Source of the DNA: Phycisphaerae bacterium
GTDB lineage: Bacteria > Planctomycetota > Phycisphaerae > WQYP01
Direction: 5' to 3'
Assembly: GCA_013044065.1 (NCBI GenBank)
Contig: JABEVA010000380.1
Location: 1-11,980, forward strand
Length of the DNA: 11,980 bases
Positions 1 through 6,737 of this stretch are shown here, piece by piece (position 1 is the stretch's first letter; every line of letters begins with the position of its first letter). Position numbers and translations under genes: made by a program. The notes beneath the pieces are model-generated. The model had not been told where the DNA came from and ran no database searches. It saw nothing but the letters and a program-made list of their open reading frames with translations.

Positions 1-445
1 CTGCATGCCCGTCGTCATCGCCGACCTCTGAAATCTAAAATTTTAAATCCACTCTCCGCGTCGCCAGCCCACCCGTCGCGAGCCGTTGGGTTTACCCCAT
101 CGGCCCCGTCGCCGTCGCCCTGCGTGCCTCTGCGTCCGGAGTTTATCCCGATGTCTGTCGGGCCGGTGAATCCCCGTCGTGGTCAGCCTTCATCGCTGAA
201 AGCTGATCGCTTCGGTACCCCCCTGGCCCTCTTGGCCCTCTTGCCCGCCGGAAGTCCGCTGCACCACAGTCTCCCGACGAATGTCGGAATCTTCGGGGCC
301 GGGCTGGACGATGGCGCGATTCCTATGCGGCGGGAGCTGAAAGGTGGCGGATGTTTTCATCAGGCCACGTGGGGGCTGCGGGATCTTTTGGCGAGAGGAG
401 GTGCCACGCGTTCTTTAGCGACTGGGATAACCGGCCAAATTGTCT

Positions 446-451
446 TATTAT
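446..451 (+). promoter_or_regulatory. Possible -10 element for ileS
   Basis: TATTAT at 446-451 matches the sigma-70 -10 consensus at five of six positions and lies in the only AT-rich patch just before ileS. No convincing -35 hexamer sits 16-18 bases upstream. If it is used, transcription would start near 458 and leave a leader of roughly 70 bases. The hairpin at 467-494 would be in the transcript, but the hairpins further upstream would not. Confidence 0.22.
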
Positions 452-466
452 GTTATCTTCGGTGTC

Positions 467-494
467 TTGGCCAGTGGCCCGGGCCTAAGGCCAA
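467..494 (+). promoter_or_regulatory. Leader hairpin just upstream of the ileS ribosome binding site
   Basis: TTGGCC (467-472) can pair with GGCCAA (489-494), with an inner GGC/GCC pair (476-478 with 483-485). The structure ends 15 bases before the weak GGAG at 510-513. The same TTGGCC could instead pair with another GGCCAA at 433-438, giving two mutually exclusive stems. No U-tract follows. A role in ileS expression is only inferred. Confidence 0.25.
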
Positions 495-526
495 TTGCAC
501 TGTGTTAATGGAGTTCCAATAACAGC

Positions 527-3433
527 ATGACCACACCTGAAACTAAACCCACCCCCCCGGCGGAGCCGGCAACGATGGAATACAAGCAAACTCTGAATCT
601 GCCACGGACCAATTTCGAGATGAAGGCGAACCTCACGCAGCGGGAGCCGGTTATTCTTGCGCGATGGGAGACCCACCAAGTGTATGAATCTCTACGGCAA
701 CGCCACCACCCGCTGGGAAAATGGGTGCTCCATGACGGCCCGCCCTACGCGAACGGCGATATTCATACCGGCCACCTGATTAACAAAGTGCTGAAAGATA
801 TTATTGTGCGCTTCCGCAACATGCAGGGATGGGATTCACCGTATGTACCGGGCTGGGATTGCCACGGACTGCCGATTGAAAGTGCGGTTCAGAAGGAACT
901 GGGACCGAAAATGCGGGCCCTTTCTCCAGCAGAAATCCGGCGGCACTGCCGCGATTATGCCCTAAAGTATGTTCGGATTCAGTCCGCTTCGTTTCAGCGG
1001 CTGGGCATTCAAGGGGATTTCAAGCATCCCTATTTAACATTGGATCCGCGTTATGAGGCTGGGGTGGTAGGCGTCCTGGCGGAACTGGTCAAAAACAATC
1101 TGGTTTATCGACAGCGCAGGCCTGTGCATTGGTGTACCGCAGATCAGACCGCACTGGCCGAGGCGGAACTGGAATACGCCCCAAAAAAAGATACTTCGGT
1201 TTACGTGCGTTTTCCGCTGTGCGTCACCGCCGAAACCTGGCCCGCCGCTTGGGGGCCTCTGCCCGCGACCGCGAATTTGCTCATCTGGACCACCACGCCA
1301 TGGACGCTGCCGGCAAACCGAGCCGTGGCCGCCGGTGCCAAGCATGAATACGTATGTGTGCGGCAGGCGGGCGGCGAAGAACCGCCGTTAATTCTGGCCG
1401 CGCCATTGGTGGAATCGGTACTTCGACGGGCCGGCTGGATGGCTGGTGAAATATCGGCACCAGTGACCGGAGCGGCCTGGGTCGCACTTCAACCATCCTA
1501 TCGCCACCCCATGCACAGCTCGCAAACTAGGCCGGTGGTTCTGGCTGATTATGTCACTCTGGAAGACGGTACGGGCCTGGTCCATACCGCGCCCGGCCAT
1601 GGCTTGGAGGACTATCAGACTGGACGGCGTGAAAATCTGGAGATCTATTGTCCGGTGCTGGCCAATGGGCACTATGATGACTCCGTGCCGGAGTTTTTGC
1701 GCGGCCAAAGCATCTGGCAGGCCAATCCGATGGTGGTGGAGTTTTTGAAAGCCAATCATCTGCTCTTTCATCAAGAGGAAATCGACCACAGCTATCCGCA
1801 CTGCTGGCGGTGCCATAAACCGACCATTTTCCGTGCCACCGAGCAATGGTTTGTCCGGGCCGGCGGCAGCAGTCCGCTGATGCAAACGGCCCGCCGTTTT
1901 GTGGAAGAGGTCGCATGGATTCCGACCTGGGGCAAAAATCGCATGGTGGGGATGCTGGAAAGCCGACCCGATTGGTGCATTTCCCGGCAGCGCTGTTGGG
2001 GAGTGCCAATTCCAGCATTCTTTGACCAACGGGGCAATATTTTGCTGTCTGAAAGATCACTGCGTCACATTGCCGATTATTTCGGTACCCACGGAGCCGA
2101 CTGCTGGTACCAACATTCGCCGCAACAGATTCTCGGCGGGGATACGTGGATTGATTCCGCTATCACCCCGGACGGCCAAACCGTGAGCGATTTCACCTTT
2201 AGAACGGCGGAGCTGCGCCAAGGGGCGGATATTCTGGATGTATGGTTTGAATCCGGGGCTTCACATCGCGCCGTGCTGGAAGCAACCCACCCGGAACTGG
2301 GATATCCGGCAGCAATGTATCTGGAAGGATCGGACCAGCATCGCGGCTGGTTTCAGGCCTCGTTGCTGGAGGCGGCGGGTTATCGCCAGGAGCCGCCATT
2401 CCAACAGGTGCTCACCCATGGTTTTATCGTGGATGCCCAAGGCCGCAAAATGTCCAAAAGCCAGGGCAACGACATTAAAGTGGTCGATGCGCTAAAGGAA
2501 AATGGCGCAGACGTGCTGCGGCTGTGGGTTTGCAGCGTGGATTATCAGCACGACATGCCGTGCTCCAAGGAACTCTTCGCCCGCACGGGCGAGGCTTACC
2601 GGAAACTGCGTAATACCATTCGCTACCTCCTGGGCAACCTTTTTGACTTTGACATCACACGTGATGCGGTGGACCCGCAACGCCATTCCATTGATACGTG
2701 GATGCAACATCGGCTGGCAACGCTGCAATGCCAGGTTCGGCAGGCCTACGAACAGTATGAATTTCATCGTGTATTCAAACTGCTGTATGAATTTTGCAAC
2801 GTGGACATTTCGTCCATTTATGCCAAAGCCATCAAAGATCGCCTCTACTGCGAATTGCCGGGGGCAGCGCGCCGCCGGGCTTCGCAGACGATGTGCCATC
2901 GCTTGCTGACGACCCTGGTGGAATTGCTGGCTCCGGTGCTGGTTTTCACAGCGGATGAAGCCTGGCAGGCCGTGCTGCAGTTGCCGGGCATGAAACAGTT
3001 GGCAGATGATACCAATATTCATGAACGATTTTTTGCCACGCCCCCACCGCCGCCGGCTCAGGAATTCGCCCAACACTGGGAAACCTTGATGCCGCTGATA
3101 CAAGATGGACTCAAGCAACTCGATGATCTCAAGCGATCCATCGGCCTCGGCAATGCCTTGGATGCGCAGGCACTGATTGTCTTTCCCGCCACGGATGCTT
3201 TGGCGCCACTCATGGCCCAGTACGGAGCGGAAATTGAGGATGCCCTGGGATTGGGCTTCCACCAGATTCAAGCCGGTGAGCAGTGGGCCATCACCATTAC
3301 CGATACCCGTGGGCAATACGCCAGCTGCGCCCGGTGCTGGAAACGTCGGCCGGATGTAGGACAAGATCCGGCGTACCCGGACCTCTCGGCGCGGGATGCT
3401 CAGGTGGTGCGGAAATTGGCCAGTGCAAAATAG
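527..3433 (+). CDS. ileS: Isoleucine--tRNA ligase (IleRS)
   Basis: Cytosolic class I aminoacyl-tRNA synthetase that charges tRNA-Ile with isoleucine and edits misactivated valine. At 968 residues it is slightly longer than the E. coli enzyme. The HIGH motif is HTGH at residues 80-83 and KMSKS is exact at 641-645. The CP1 editing domain shows the threonine-rich WTTTPWTLPANR around 254-265 and HTAPGHG at 353-359, followed by Asp362, the expected editing aspartate. CWRC at 426-429 lies before IFRATEQWF. GSDQHRGWF precedes KMSKS, as in bacterial-type enzymes. The C-terminal zinc ribbon is incomplete: CARCW at 934-938 is present, but the second cysteine pair is replaced by Ser954 and Asp957. The ATG at 527 follows a weak GGAG 13 bases upstream; this start fits the family's N-terminus. 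It converges with xylA. Confidence 0.97.
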   Translation: MTTPETKPTPPAEPATMEYKQTLNLPRTNFEMKANLTQREPVILARWETHQVYESLRQRHHPLGKWVLHDGPPYANGDIHTGHLINKVLKDIIVRFRNMQGWDSPYVPGWDCHGLPIESAVQKELGPKMRALSPAEIRRHCRDYALKYVRIQSASFQRLGIQGDFKHPYLTLDPRYEAGVVGVLAELVKNNLVYRQRRPVHWCTADQTALAEAELEYAPKKDTSVYVRFPLCVTAETWPAAWGPLPATANLLIWTTTPWTLPANRAVAAGAKHEYVCVRQAGGEEPPLILAAPLVESVLRRAGWMAGEISAPVTGAAWVALQPSYRHPMHSSQTRPVVLADYVTLEDGTGLVHTAPGHGLEDYQTGRRENLEIYCPVLANGHYDDSVPEFLRGQSIWQANPMVVEFLKANHLLFHQEEIDHSYPHCWRCHKPTIFRATEQWFVRAGGSSPLMQTARRFVEEVAWIPTWGKNRMVGMLESRPDWCISRQRCWGVPIPAFFDQRGNILLSERSLRHIADYFGTHGADCWYQHSPQQILGGDTWIDSAITPDGQTVSDFTFRTAELRQGADILDVWFESGASHRAVLEATHPELGYPAAMYLEGSDQHRGWFQASLLEAAGYRQEPPFQQVLTHGFIVDAQGRKMSKSQGNDIKVVDALKENGADVLRLWVCSVDYQHDMPCSKELFARTGEAYRKLRNTIRYLLGNLFDFDITRDAVDPQRHSIDTWMQHRLATLQCQVRQAYEQYEFHRVFKLLYEFCNVDISSIYAKAIKDRLYCELPGAARRRASQTMCHRLLTTLVELLAPVLVFTADEAWQAVLQLPGMKQLADDTNIHERFFATPPPPPAQEFAQHWETLMPLIQDGLKQLDDLKRSIGLGNALDAQALIVFPATDALAPLMAQYGAEIEDALGLGFHQIQAGEQWAITITDTRGQYASCARCWKRRPDVGQDPAYPDLSARDAQVVRKLASAK

Positions 3434-3451
3434 CCACGGGCCATAAGGCTT

Positions 3452-3475
3452 TCACGCGGGCAAGGCCACGCGTGA
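3452..3475. terminator. Hairpin between convergent ileS and xylA, likely shared terminator
   Basis: TCACGCG (3452-3458) pairs with CGCGTGA (3469-3475), continued by GGC/GCC with a single A bulge and an AAG loop, giving ten base pairs. It starts 18 bases after the ileS stop and lies about 60 bases beyond the xylA stop on the other strand. No T-run follows on either strand, so it is not a textbook intrinsic terminator. Its place between two convergent genes makes a bidirectional transcript end the likeliest role. Confidence 0.45.
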
Positions 3476-3535
3476 TGGTAGCGAAAGCAAAGAGCCAAGC
3501 AAAAGAACTTCCGCCTTATCCGGATGGTCGAGGGC

Positions 3536-4705
3536 TTACCGCTCGCCCAGGATGAGTTCCATGGTCAATTGGTCGAGTTTTTCGTAGGGTATACCGCGTG
3601 CACCAAGCCCCAGGCGATTAAACTTGTGGGCCTTGAGTTGGCGCACCGCGTCGGGGGAATAGGCGGCACTTAATTTCTCGAGTTTTTCATCGCGTACATG
3701 AATGTGCTTCAACAGCGCCTGAATTTCCCGGTCCGCGTTAAATTTCGCCACCTTCTGCTTCAATAACGTATAAGTCTTCATGCAACCGCGGGCGAAATCT
3801 TTTACGCCCTGGTAATCTTCGGTGCGGTACGCGTGGGCATCAAAATGCAACGGGCCGGCATACCCATGATCGACCAGCAATTTAACCAGAAAAAACGCCG
3901 GTTTGATATTGGCGGCACCAAACCGATAATCCTGATCGTACCGGCCCGGTTCCTGGTCGTTGAGGTCAATATGAAAGAGCTTGCCGGCCTCCAATGCCTG
4001 AGCCACGTGATGGACAAAGTTAAGACCGGCCATGGTTTCGTGGGCGACTTCCGGGTTGACCCCCACCATTTCCGGATAATCCAAGGTCTCAATAAATCCG
4101 AGGTAGTTGCCGGTGGTGGCGAAATAAATGTGCCCGCGCGGTTCATTGGGCTTGGCTTCCAAGGCAAACCGATAGCCATAGTTATTTTCGATGGAATACC
4201 GACAGAGGAAATTGATGGCCTGGCGGAAACGTTTGATGGCCTCGGTAGGATCCTTGGCGGCATCACTTTCAGCCCCTTCCCGACCGCCCCAGAAAACAAA
4301 AGTCTGCGCGCCAAACTCCGCTCCCAGATCCATCGCCCGCATCGTTTTCTGCAAAGCGTAGGCCCGCACTCTGGCATCCGCACTGGTAAAAGCACCATCC
4401 TTAAAAATCGGATCGCCAAATAAATTCGTGGTAGCCATGGGCACCACCAAACCGTTATCACGCAGAGCCTTTTTGAAGTTGGATTTAATCTGCCGCTCCT
4501 GGGCAGGACTGGCATCAATGGGAATTAAATCATTGTCATGGAAGTTTACACCATACGCGCCAACTTCGCCCAGCAATTTAGCGATTTGCACAGGCGTGAG
4601 CACGCCGCGTACGGGACCGCCGAACGGATCACGGCCAATGTTGCCCACGGTCCACAGACCGAACGTGAATTTTTCCTTCACCACTGACTTTACGGTTTTA
4701 GCCAC
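3536..4705 (-). CDS. xylA: Xylose isomerase, class I (short actinobacterial type)
   Basis: Cytosolic TIM-barrel enzyme that interconverts D-xylose and D-xylulose (and D-glucose with fructose) using two divalent metal ions. With the GTG start chosen here it has 389 residues, the size of Streptomyces and Actinoplanes enzymes. The opening FTFGLWTVGN matches that group. The catalytic His56/Asp59 pair sits in NFHDNDL. The metal and substrate ligands are all visible: Glu183 and Lys185 (EAKPNEPRG), Glu219 and His222 (NPEVAHE), Asp247 (HIDLN), Asp257 and Asp259 (DQD) and Asp289 (HFD). A longer reading from a TTG at 4729 is possible, but AAGGAG 8 bases before the GTG at 4705 decides the shorter one. 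No xylulokinase, sugar transporter or regulator is adjacent. It therefore looks like a stand-alone gene with its own promoter, downstream of lpxA on the same strand. Confidence 0.95.
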   Translation of the reverse strand: MAKTVKSVVKEKFTFGLWTVGNIGRDPFGGPVRGVLTPVQIAKLLGEVGAYGVNFHDNDLIPIDASPAQERQIKSNFKKALRDNGLVVPMATTNLFGDPIFKDGAFTSADARVRAYALQKTMRAMDLGAEFGAQTFVFWGGREGAESDAAKDPTEAIKRFRQAINFLCRYSIENNYGYRFALEAKPNEPRGHIYFATTGNYLGFIETLDYPEMVGVNPEVAHETMAGLNFVHHVAQALEAGKLFHIDLNDQEPGRYDQDYRFGAANIKPAFFLVKLLVDHGYAGPLHFDAHAYRTEDYQGVKDFARGCMKTYTLLKQKVAKFNADREIQALLKHIHVRDEKLEKLSAAYSPDAVRQLKAHKFNRLGLGARGIPYEKLDQLTMELILGER

Positions 4706-4713
4706 TTGAGTTA

Positions 4714-4719
4714 CTCCTT
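4714..4719 (-). promoter_or_regulatory. Ribosome binding site that fixes the xylA start
   Basis: On the minus strand AAGGAG occupies 4719-4714, with 8 bases to the GTG at 4705-4703. It lies inside the longer frame that begins at the TTG at 4729, which argues against that upstream start. This is among the clearest Shine-Dalgarno sequences in the window. Confidence 0.8.
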
Positions 4720-4810
4720 GCGTTATCAATATCCATCAGTTGGGACGAGCATCGTCGGAGAGGGTCATGATCTGCTCCAAACTGCCTGCCAGCCCACACC
4801 AACACCATTA

Positions 4811-4839
4811 CTTATCGCCTCAACAGCCCTCAATAGCAA
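4811..4839 (-). promoter_or_regulatory. Possible xylA promoter
   Basis: On the minus strand TTGCTA (4839-4834) and GATAAG (4816-4811) are separated by 17 bases, each matching four of six consensus positions. An overlapping TTGACT (4844-4839) is a better -35 but has no -10 at the right distance. Transcription would start near 4804, giving a leader of about 100 bases. The 320-bp gap between xylA and lpxA (4706-5025) otherwise holds only the stem at 4973-5027; I see no clear operator palindrome. Confidence 0.25.
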
Positions 4840-4972
4840 GTCAACAAGGCAGCACAATTGCGACCATCGGCCATGAAGGACGATCGATCTGGGCGGTGAG
4901 CCTTTAAGTTAGCCATTCCCATCGGAACCCAAACCAGATACGGGATTTAATTGTGCAGCGTTCAAGGCTTTA

Positions 4973-5027
4973 AGGGACTGGCAAAGCTAACTTCACGCTT
5001 TCCGGCTTGTTCTTTTGCCCGGTCCCT
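4973..5027 (-). terminator. Two-part stem beginning at the lpxA stop codon
   Basis: AGGGAC (4973-4978) pairs with GTCCCT (5022-5027) and GGCAAA (4980-4985) with TTTGCC (5014-5019), separated by a small 1/2-base internal loop: twelve pairs in all. The 28-base loop contains a competing shorter stem (AAAGC/GCTTT on the minus strand). The outer strand overlaps the lpxA stop codon at 5028-5026. No U-run follows. The position suggests a transcript end or 3' stabilising structure for lpxA. Confidence 0.45.
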
Positions 5028-5853
5028 AAACATTGTCGGTATGGTCAGTCTCGGCGGAGGTCTGGCCGTGCCGGGTGGACCAGTGCCGGAACCGGGCAAC
5101 ACCACGTTTAGAGGATTTTACAAACACCAGGAATTCCTGAATTTCAGGAACTGCGCCTAACTCCGGCGGTAAATCATCCAATGCTTTGGCCAACGGCACG
5201 CCGGCATGCGTACGGTAAACCCAACGGAACATCCGACGAAGGGCATTTTGGCTCGCGGCGCTCATGCCTGATCGCCGCAAACCTACCGCATTGAGTTGGG
5301 TGATCATGTTGGTCGACACTGCAATGCAAAACGGCGGGACATCGACATTGTAAGCTGCCGTGAGGCTGATCATGGCCAGCCGGCCAATGCGACAGAATTG
5401 ATGAACAGCACAATTGCCGCCAATAATCGCTCTATCTTCCACCACCACGTGACCGCCCAACAAGGCCCCATTCACCAAGGTAACATAATTTCCAACCCGG
5501 CAATTATGTCCAACATGACTGGCCACCATCAGAAAATTATTGGAACCCAGGGTGGTTTGGCCAGCGGTTCCACGATGCACAGTCACGTGTTCGCGAAAAA
5601 TGTTTCCATCACCGATCGTCAGATAACTGTCCTCCCCCTTAAATTTCAAATCCTGCGGGACATCACCCAAGGAGGCGAAGCTATGGACGATGTTGCCGCG
5701 GCCCATGGTCAGTGGCCCCATGAGTTTGGCATGAGCTTGGATATCGCACCCCGGGCCAATGCGCACCGCCCCTTCCACCACGGCGTATGGACCGATGGAA
5801 ACGCTGTGGTCCACCTGAGCCAAGGGATCAACAATTGCAGTGCGATGAATCAT
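5026..5853 (-). CDS. lpxA: Acyl-ACP--UDP-N-acetylglucosamine O-acyltransferase
   Basis: Catalyses the first step of lipid A synthesis: transfer of a 3-hydroxyacyl chain from acyl carrier protein to the 3-OH of UDP-GlcNAc, in the cytosol as a trimer. The 275 residues show left-handed beta-helix hexapeptide repeats from about 5 to 175, then the helical C-terminal domain. The catalytic base is His116 in ASHVGHNC (E. coli His125). His135 (GGHV) and His151 (HQFC) match E. coli His144 and His160. FKGED and VTVHRGT also fit. Ungapped alignment over HQFC...DVPP puts Ser163 and Leu164 where E. coli has Gly172 and Gly173; residue 173 sets acyl-chain length. A tail of some 20 residues after the usual end is polar and unmatched. 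It lies 42 bp after the glycosyltransferase gene, a gap holding a weak TGACA/TGTCA stem (5871-5893), and is probably co-transcribed with it. Confidence 0.95.
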   Translation of the reverse strand: MIHRTAIVDPLAQVDHSVSIGPYAVVEGAVRIGPGCDIQAHAKLMGPLTMGRGNIVHSFASLGDVPQDLKFKGEDSYLTIGDGNIFREHVTVHRGTAGQTTLGSNNFLMVASHVGHNCRVGNYVTLVNGALLGGHVVVEDRAIIGGNCAVHQFCRIGRLAMISLTAAYNVDVPPFCIAVSTNMITQLNAVGLRRSGMSAASQNALRRMFRWVYRTHAGVPLAKALDDLPPELGAVPEIQEFLVFVKSSKRGVARFRHWSTRHGQTSAETDHTDNV

Positions 5854-5895
5854 ATTTTTGTACCTATCCGTGACAAGGTGGTCATCTGTGTCATT

Positions 5896-6663
5896 CTAAC
5901 TTGACCCCGAAAGAGACGCATCTGCCGGCATCCGGAGCGGTGTGAGGTCGCGGGCTTGATAATGCAGTTGGCGCTTTTTCATCCAGCGCACGGCCAAAAG
6001 ATCGACAAAAGCTCGAATGACCCGACTGCCGAATTTATATTTGGTAACGCCAGAGGCCCGCGGATGGTGGCTCACCGGCACCTCAATAACCGTAAAACCA
6101 CGCATTTTTACCAAGGTCGGAAAAAAGCGATGCATGCCCTTGTACAAGGTAAGGCCTTCCAAGCACTGACGCTTGTAAACTTTGAGCGAACAGGCGGAAT
6201 CTTTGATGTTTTCTCCGCTAAGCCGATTGCGAATGCCATTGGCGATCTTGGTTTGAATGAGGCGCAGGACATTGTCACTGCGCTTTTGGCGCCAGCCGTT
6301 GACCATATCCACTTCCGCGGAAAGCATGGCCATGAGGCGGGGAATTTCGCCGGGGTCATTTTGCATGTCGGCATCCACGGTGGCCCATATCCGGCCGCGG
6401 GCGGCGCGGAATCCGGCATCCATTGCGGCGGTCTGGCCGCTGTTGCTGGTGAGGGACACGACCCGCAGCCAGAGGTATTGTCCGGCCAGTTCCAGCAGCT
6501 TTTCACGTGTGCCGTCCGTGCCGGCATCATCCACAATAATAGCTTCAAAGGCGATGTTCAGCGGCACAAACACCTCACGAATGCGATCCACCAGAGGCCC
6601 AACGTTATCCACCTCATTAAAGGCCGGTGCAATAATGGAAAGTTCAATGGCCTGCTGTTGCAT
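5896..6663 (-). CDS. GT2 glycosyltransferase, dolichyl-phosphate mannose synthase-like
   Basis: A 255-residue GT-A fold enzyme of the DPM1/ArnC-like branch of family 2, which typically moves a sugar from a nucleotide donor to a polyprenyl phosphate on the inner face of the cytoplasmic membrane. Visible motifs are APAFNE (12-17), VDDAGTDGT (44-52), GQTAA (76-80), the metal-binding DAD at 97-99 followed by MQNDP, and the HPRASGVTKYKFGSR block at 200-214, a hallmark of this branch. No C-terminal pair of membrane helices is present, unlike ArnC, so it is likely soluble or peripheral. The ATG at 6663 is preceded by AAGG about 10 bases upstream. It sits between hslU and lpxA on the same strand; pairing with lpxA suggests a role in lipid A or other envelope glycan modification, which is inferred. 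Donor and acceptor cannot be read from the sequence. Confidence 0.88.
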   Translation of the reverse strand: MQQQAIELSIIAPAFNEVDNVGPLVDRIREVFVPLNIAFEAIIVDDAGTDGTREKLLELAGQYLWLRVVSLTSNSGQTAAMDAGFRAARGRIWATVDADMQNDPGEIPRLMAMLSAEVDMVNGWRQKRSDNVLRLIQTKIANGIRNRLSGENIKDSACSLKVYKRQCLEGLTLYKGMHRFFPTLVKMRGFTVIEVPVSHHPRASGVTKYKFGSRVIRAFVDLLAVRWMKKRQLHYQARDLTPLRMPADASLSGSS

Positions 6664-6686
6664 ATTCGCCCAACCTTACGTGTATC

Positions 6687-6712
6687 GCGGCACCTGCAGG
6701 GAGCACTGCCGC
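6687..6712. other. GC-rich stem-loop between hslU and the GT2 gene
   Basis: GCGGCA (6687-6692) and TGCCGC (6707-6712) form a six-pair stem around a 14-base loop in the 74-bp gap. On the minus strand, the coding direction, no U-run follows. A T6 run at 6722-6727 follows on the plus strand, where no gene needs terminating. It may attenuate read-through from hslU or be incidental. Confidence 0.25.
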
Positions 6713-6737
6713 CAAGATCAGTTTTTTATCATTCCCG

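Larger units (their letters stand above)
1..526. other. Gene-poor region upstream of ileS with several potential hairpins
   Basis: I recognise no gene here. The plus frame beginning at base 1 stays open to a TAA at 520-522, only 4 bases before the ileS start, but its translation matches no family I know and is rich in Pro, Ser, Arg and Leu. The other two plus frames stop at 29-31 and 36-38, so any of the three could carry the tail of a preceding gene. Short inverted repeats that could fold as RNA are 147-162 (5 bp), 182-207 (about 10 pairs with one mismatch, loop TCGC), 274-287 (5 bp, loop GAAT), 344-368 (5+4 bp, loop TTTT) and 467-494 (6+3 bp). An AT-rich patch lies at 437-456. The region may be a long structured leader, a small RNA, or plain spacer. 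What is seen is only base-pairing potential. Confidence 0.35.

Noticed and set aside
224..246. Tandem 9-base repeat (TGGCCCTCT, about 2.5 copies)
   Set aside because: It is too short and isolated to be a meaningful repeat element; it looks like local slippage.
344..410. A T-box riboswitch controlling ileS
   Set aside because: The GGTGCCACGCG at 400-410 resembles the T-box end, but the essential TGGNACC core that pairs with the tRNA end is not present, and no clear Stem I with an isoleucine specifier codon can be built.
2492..3364. A 290-codon open frame antisense to ileS
   Set aside because: It lies wholly inside a well-supported gene, shows no family motifs, and is explained by codon bias of ileS.
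3833..4423. A 196-codon plus-strand frame across xylA
   Set aside because: It is antisense to intact xylose isomerase codons and has no recognisable domain.
4852..4993. 8-base inverted repeats GCACAATT/AATTGTGC (4852-4859, 4949-4956) and AAGTTAGC/GCTAACTT (4906-4913, 4986-4993)
   Set aside because: One or so perfect 8-base inverted pair is expected by chance in a gap of this size, and the arms are 70-90 bases apart.
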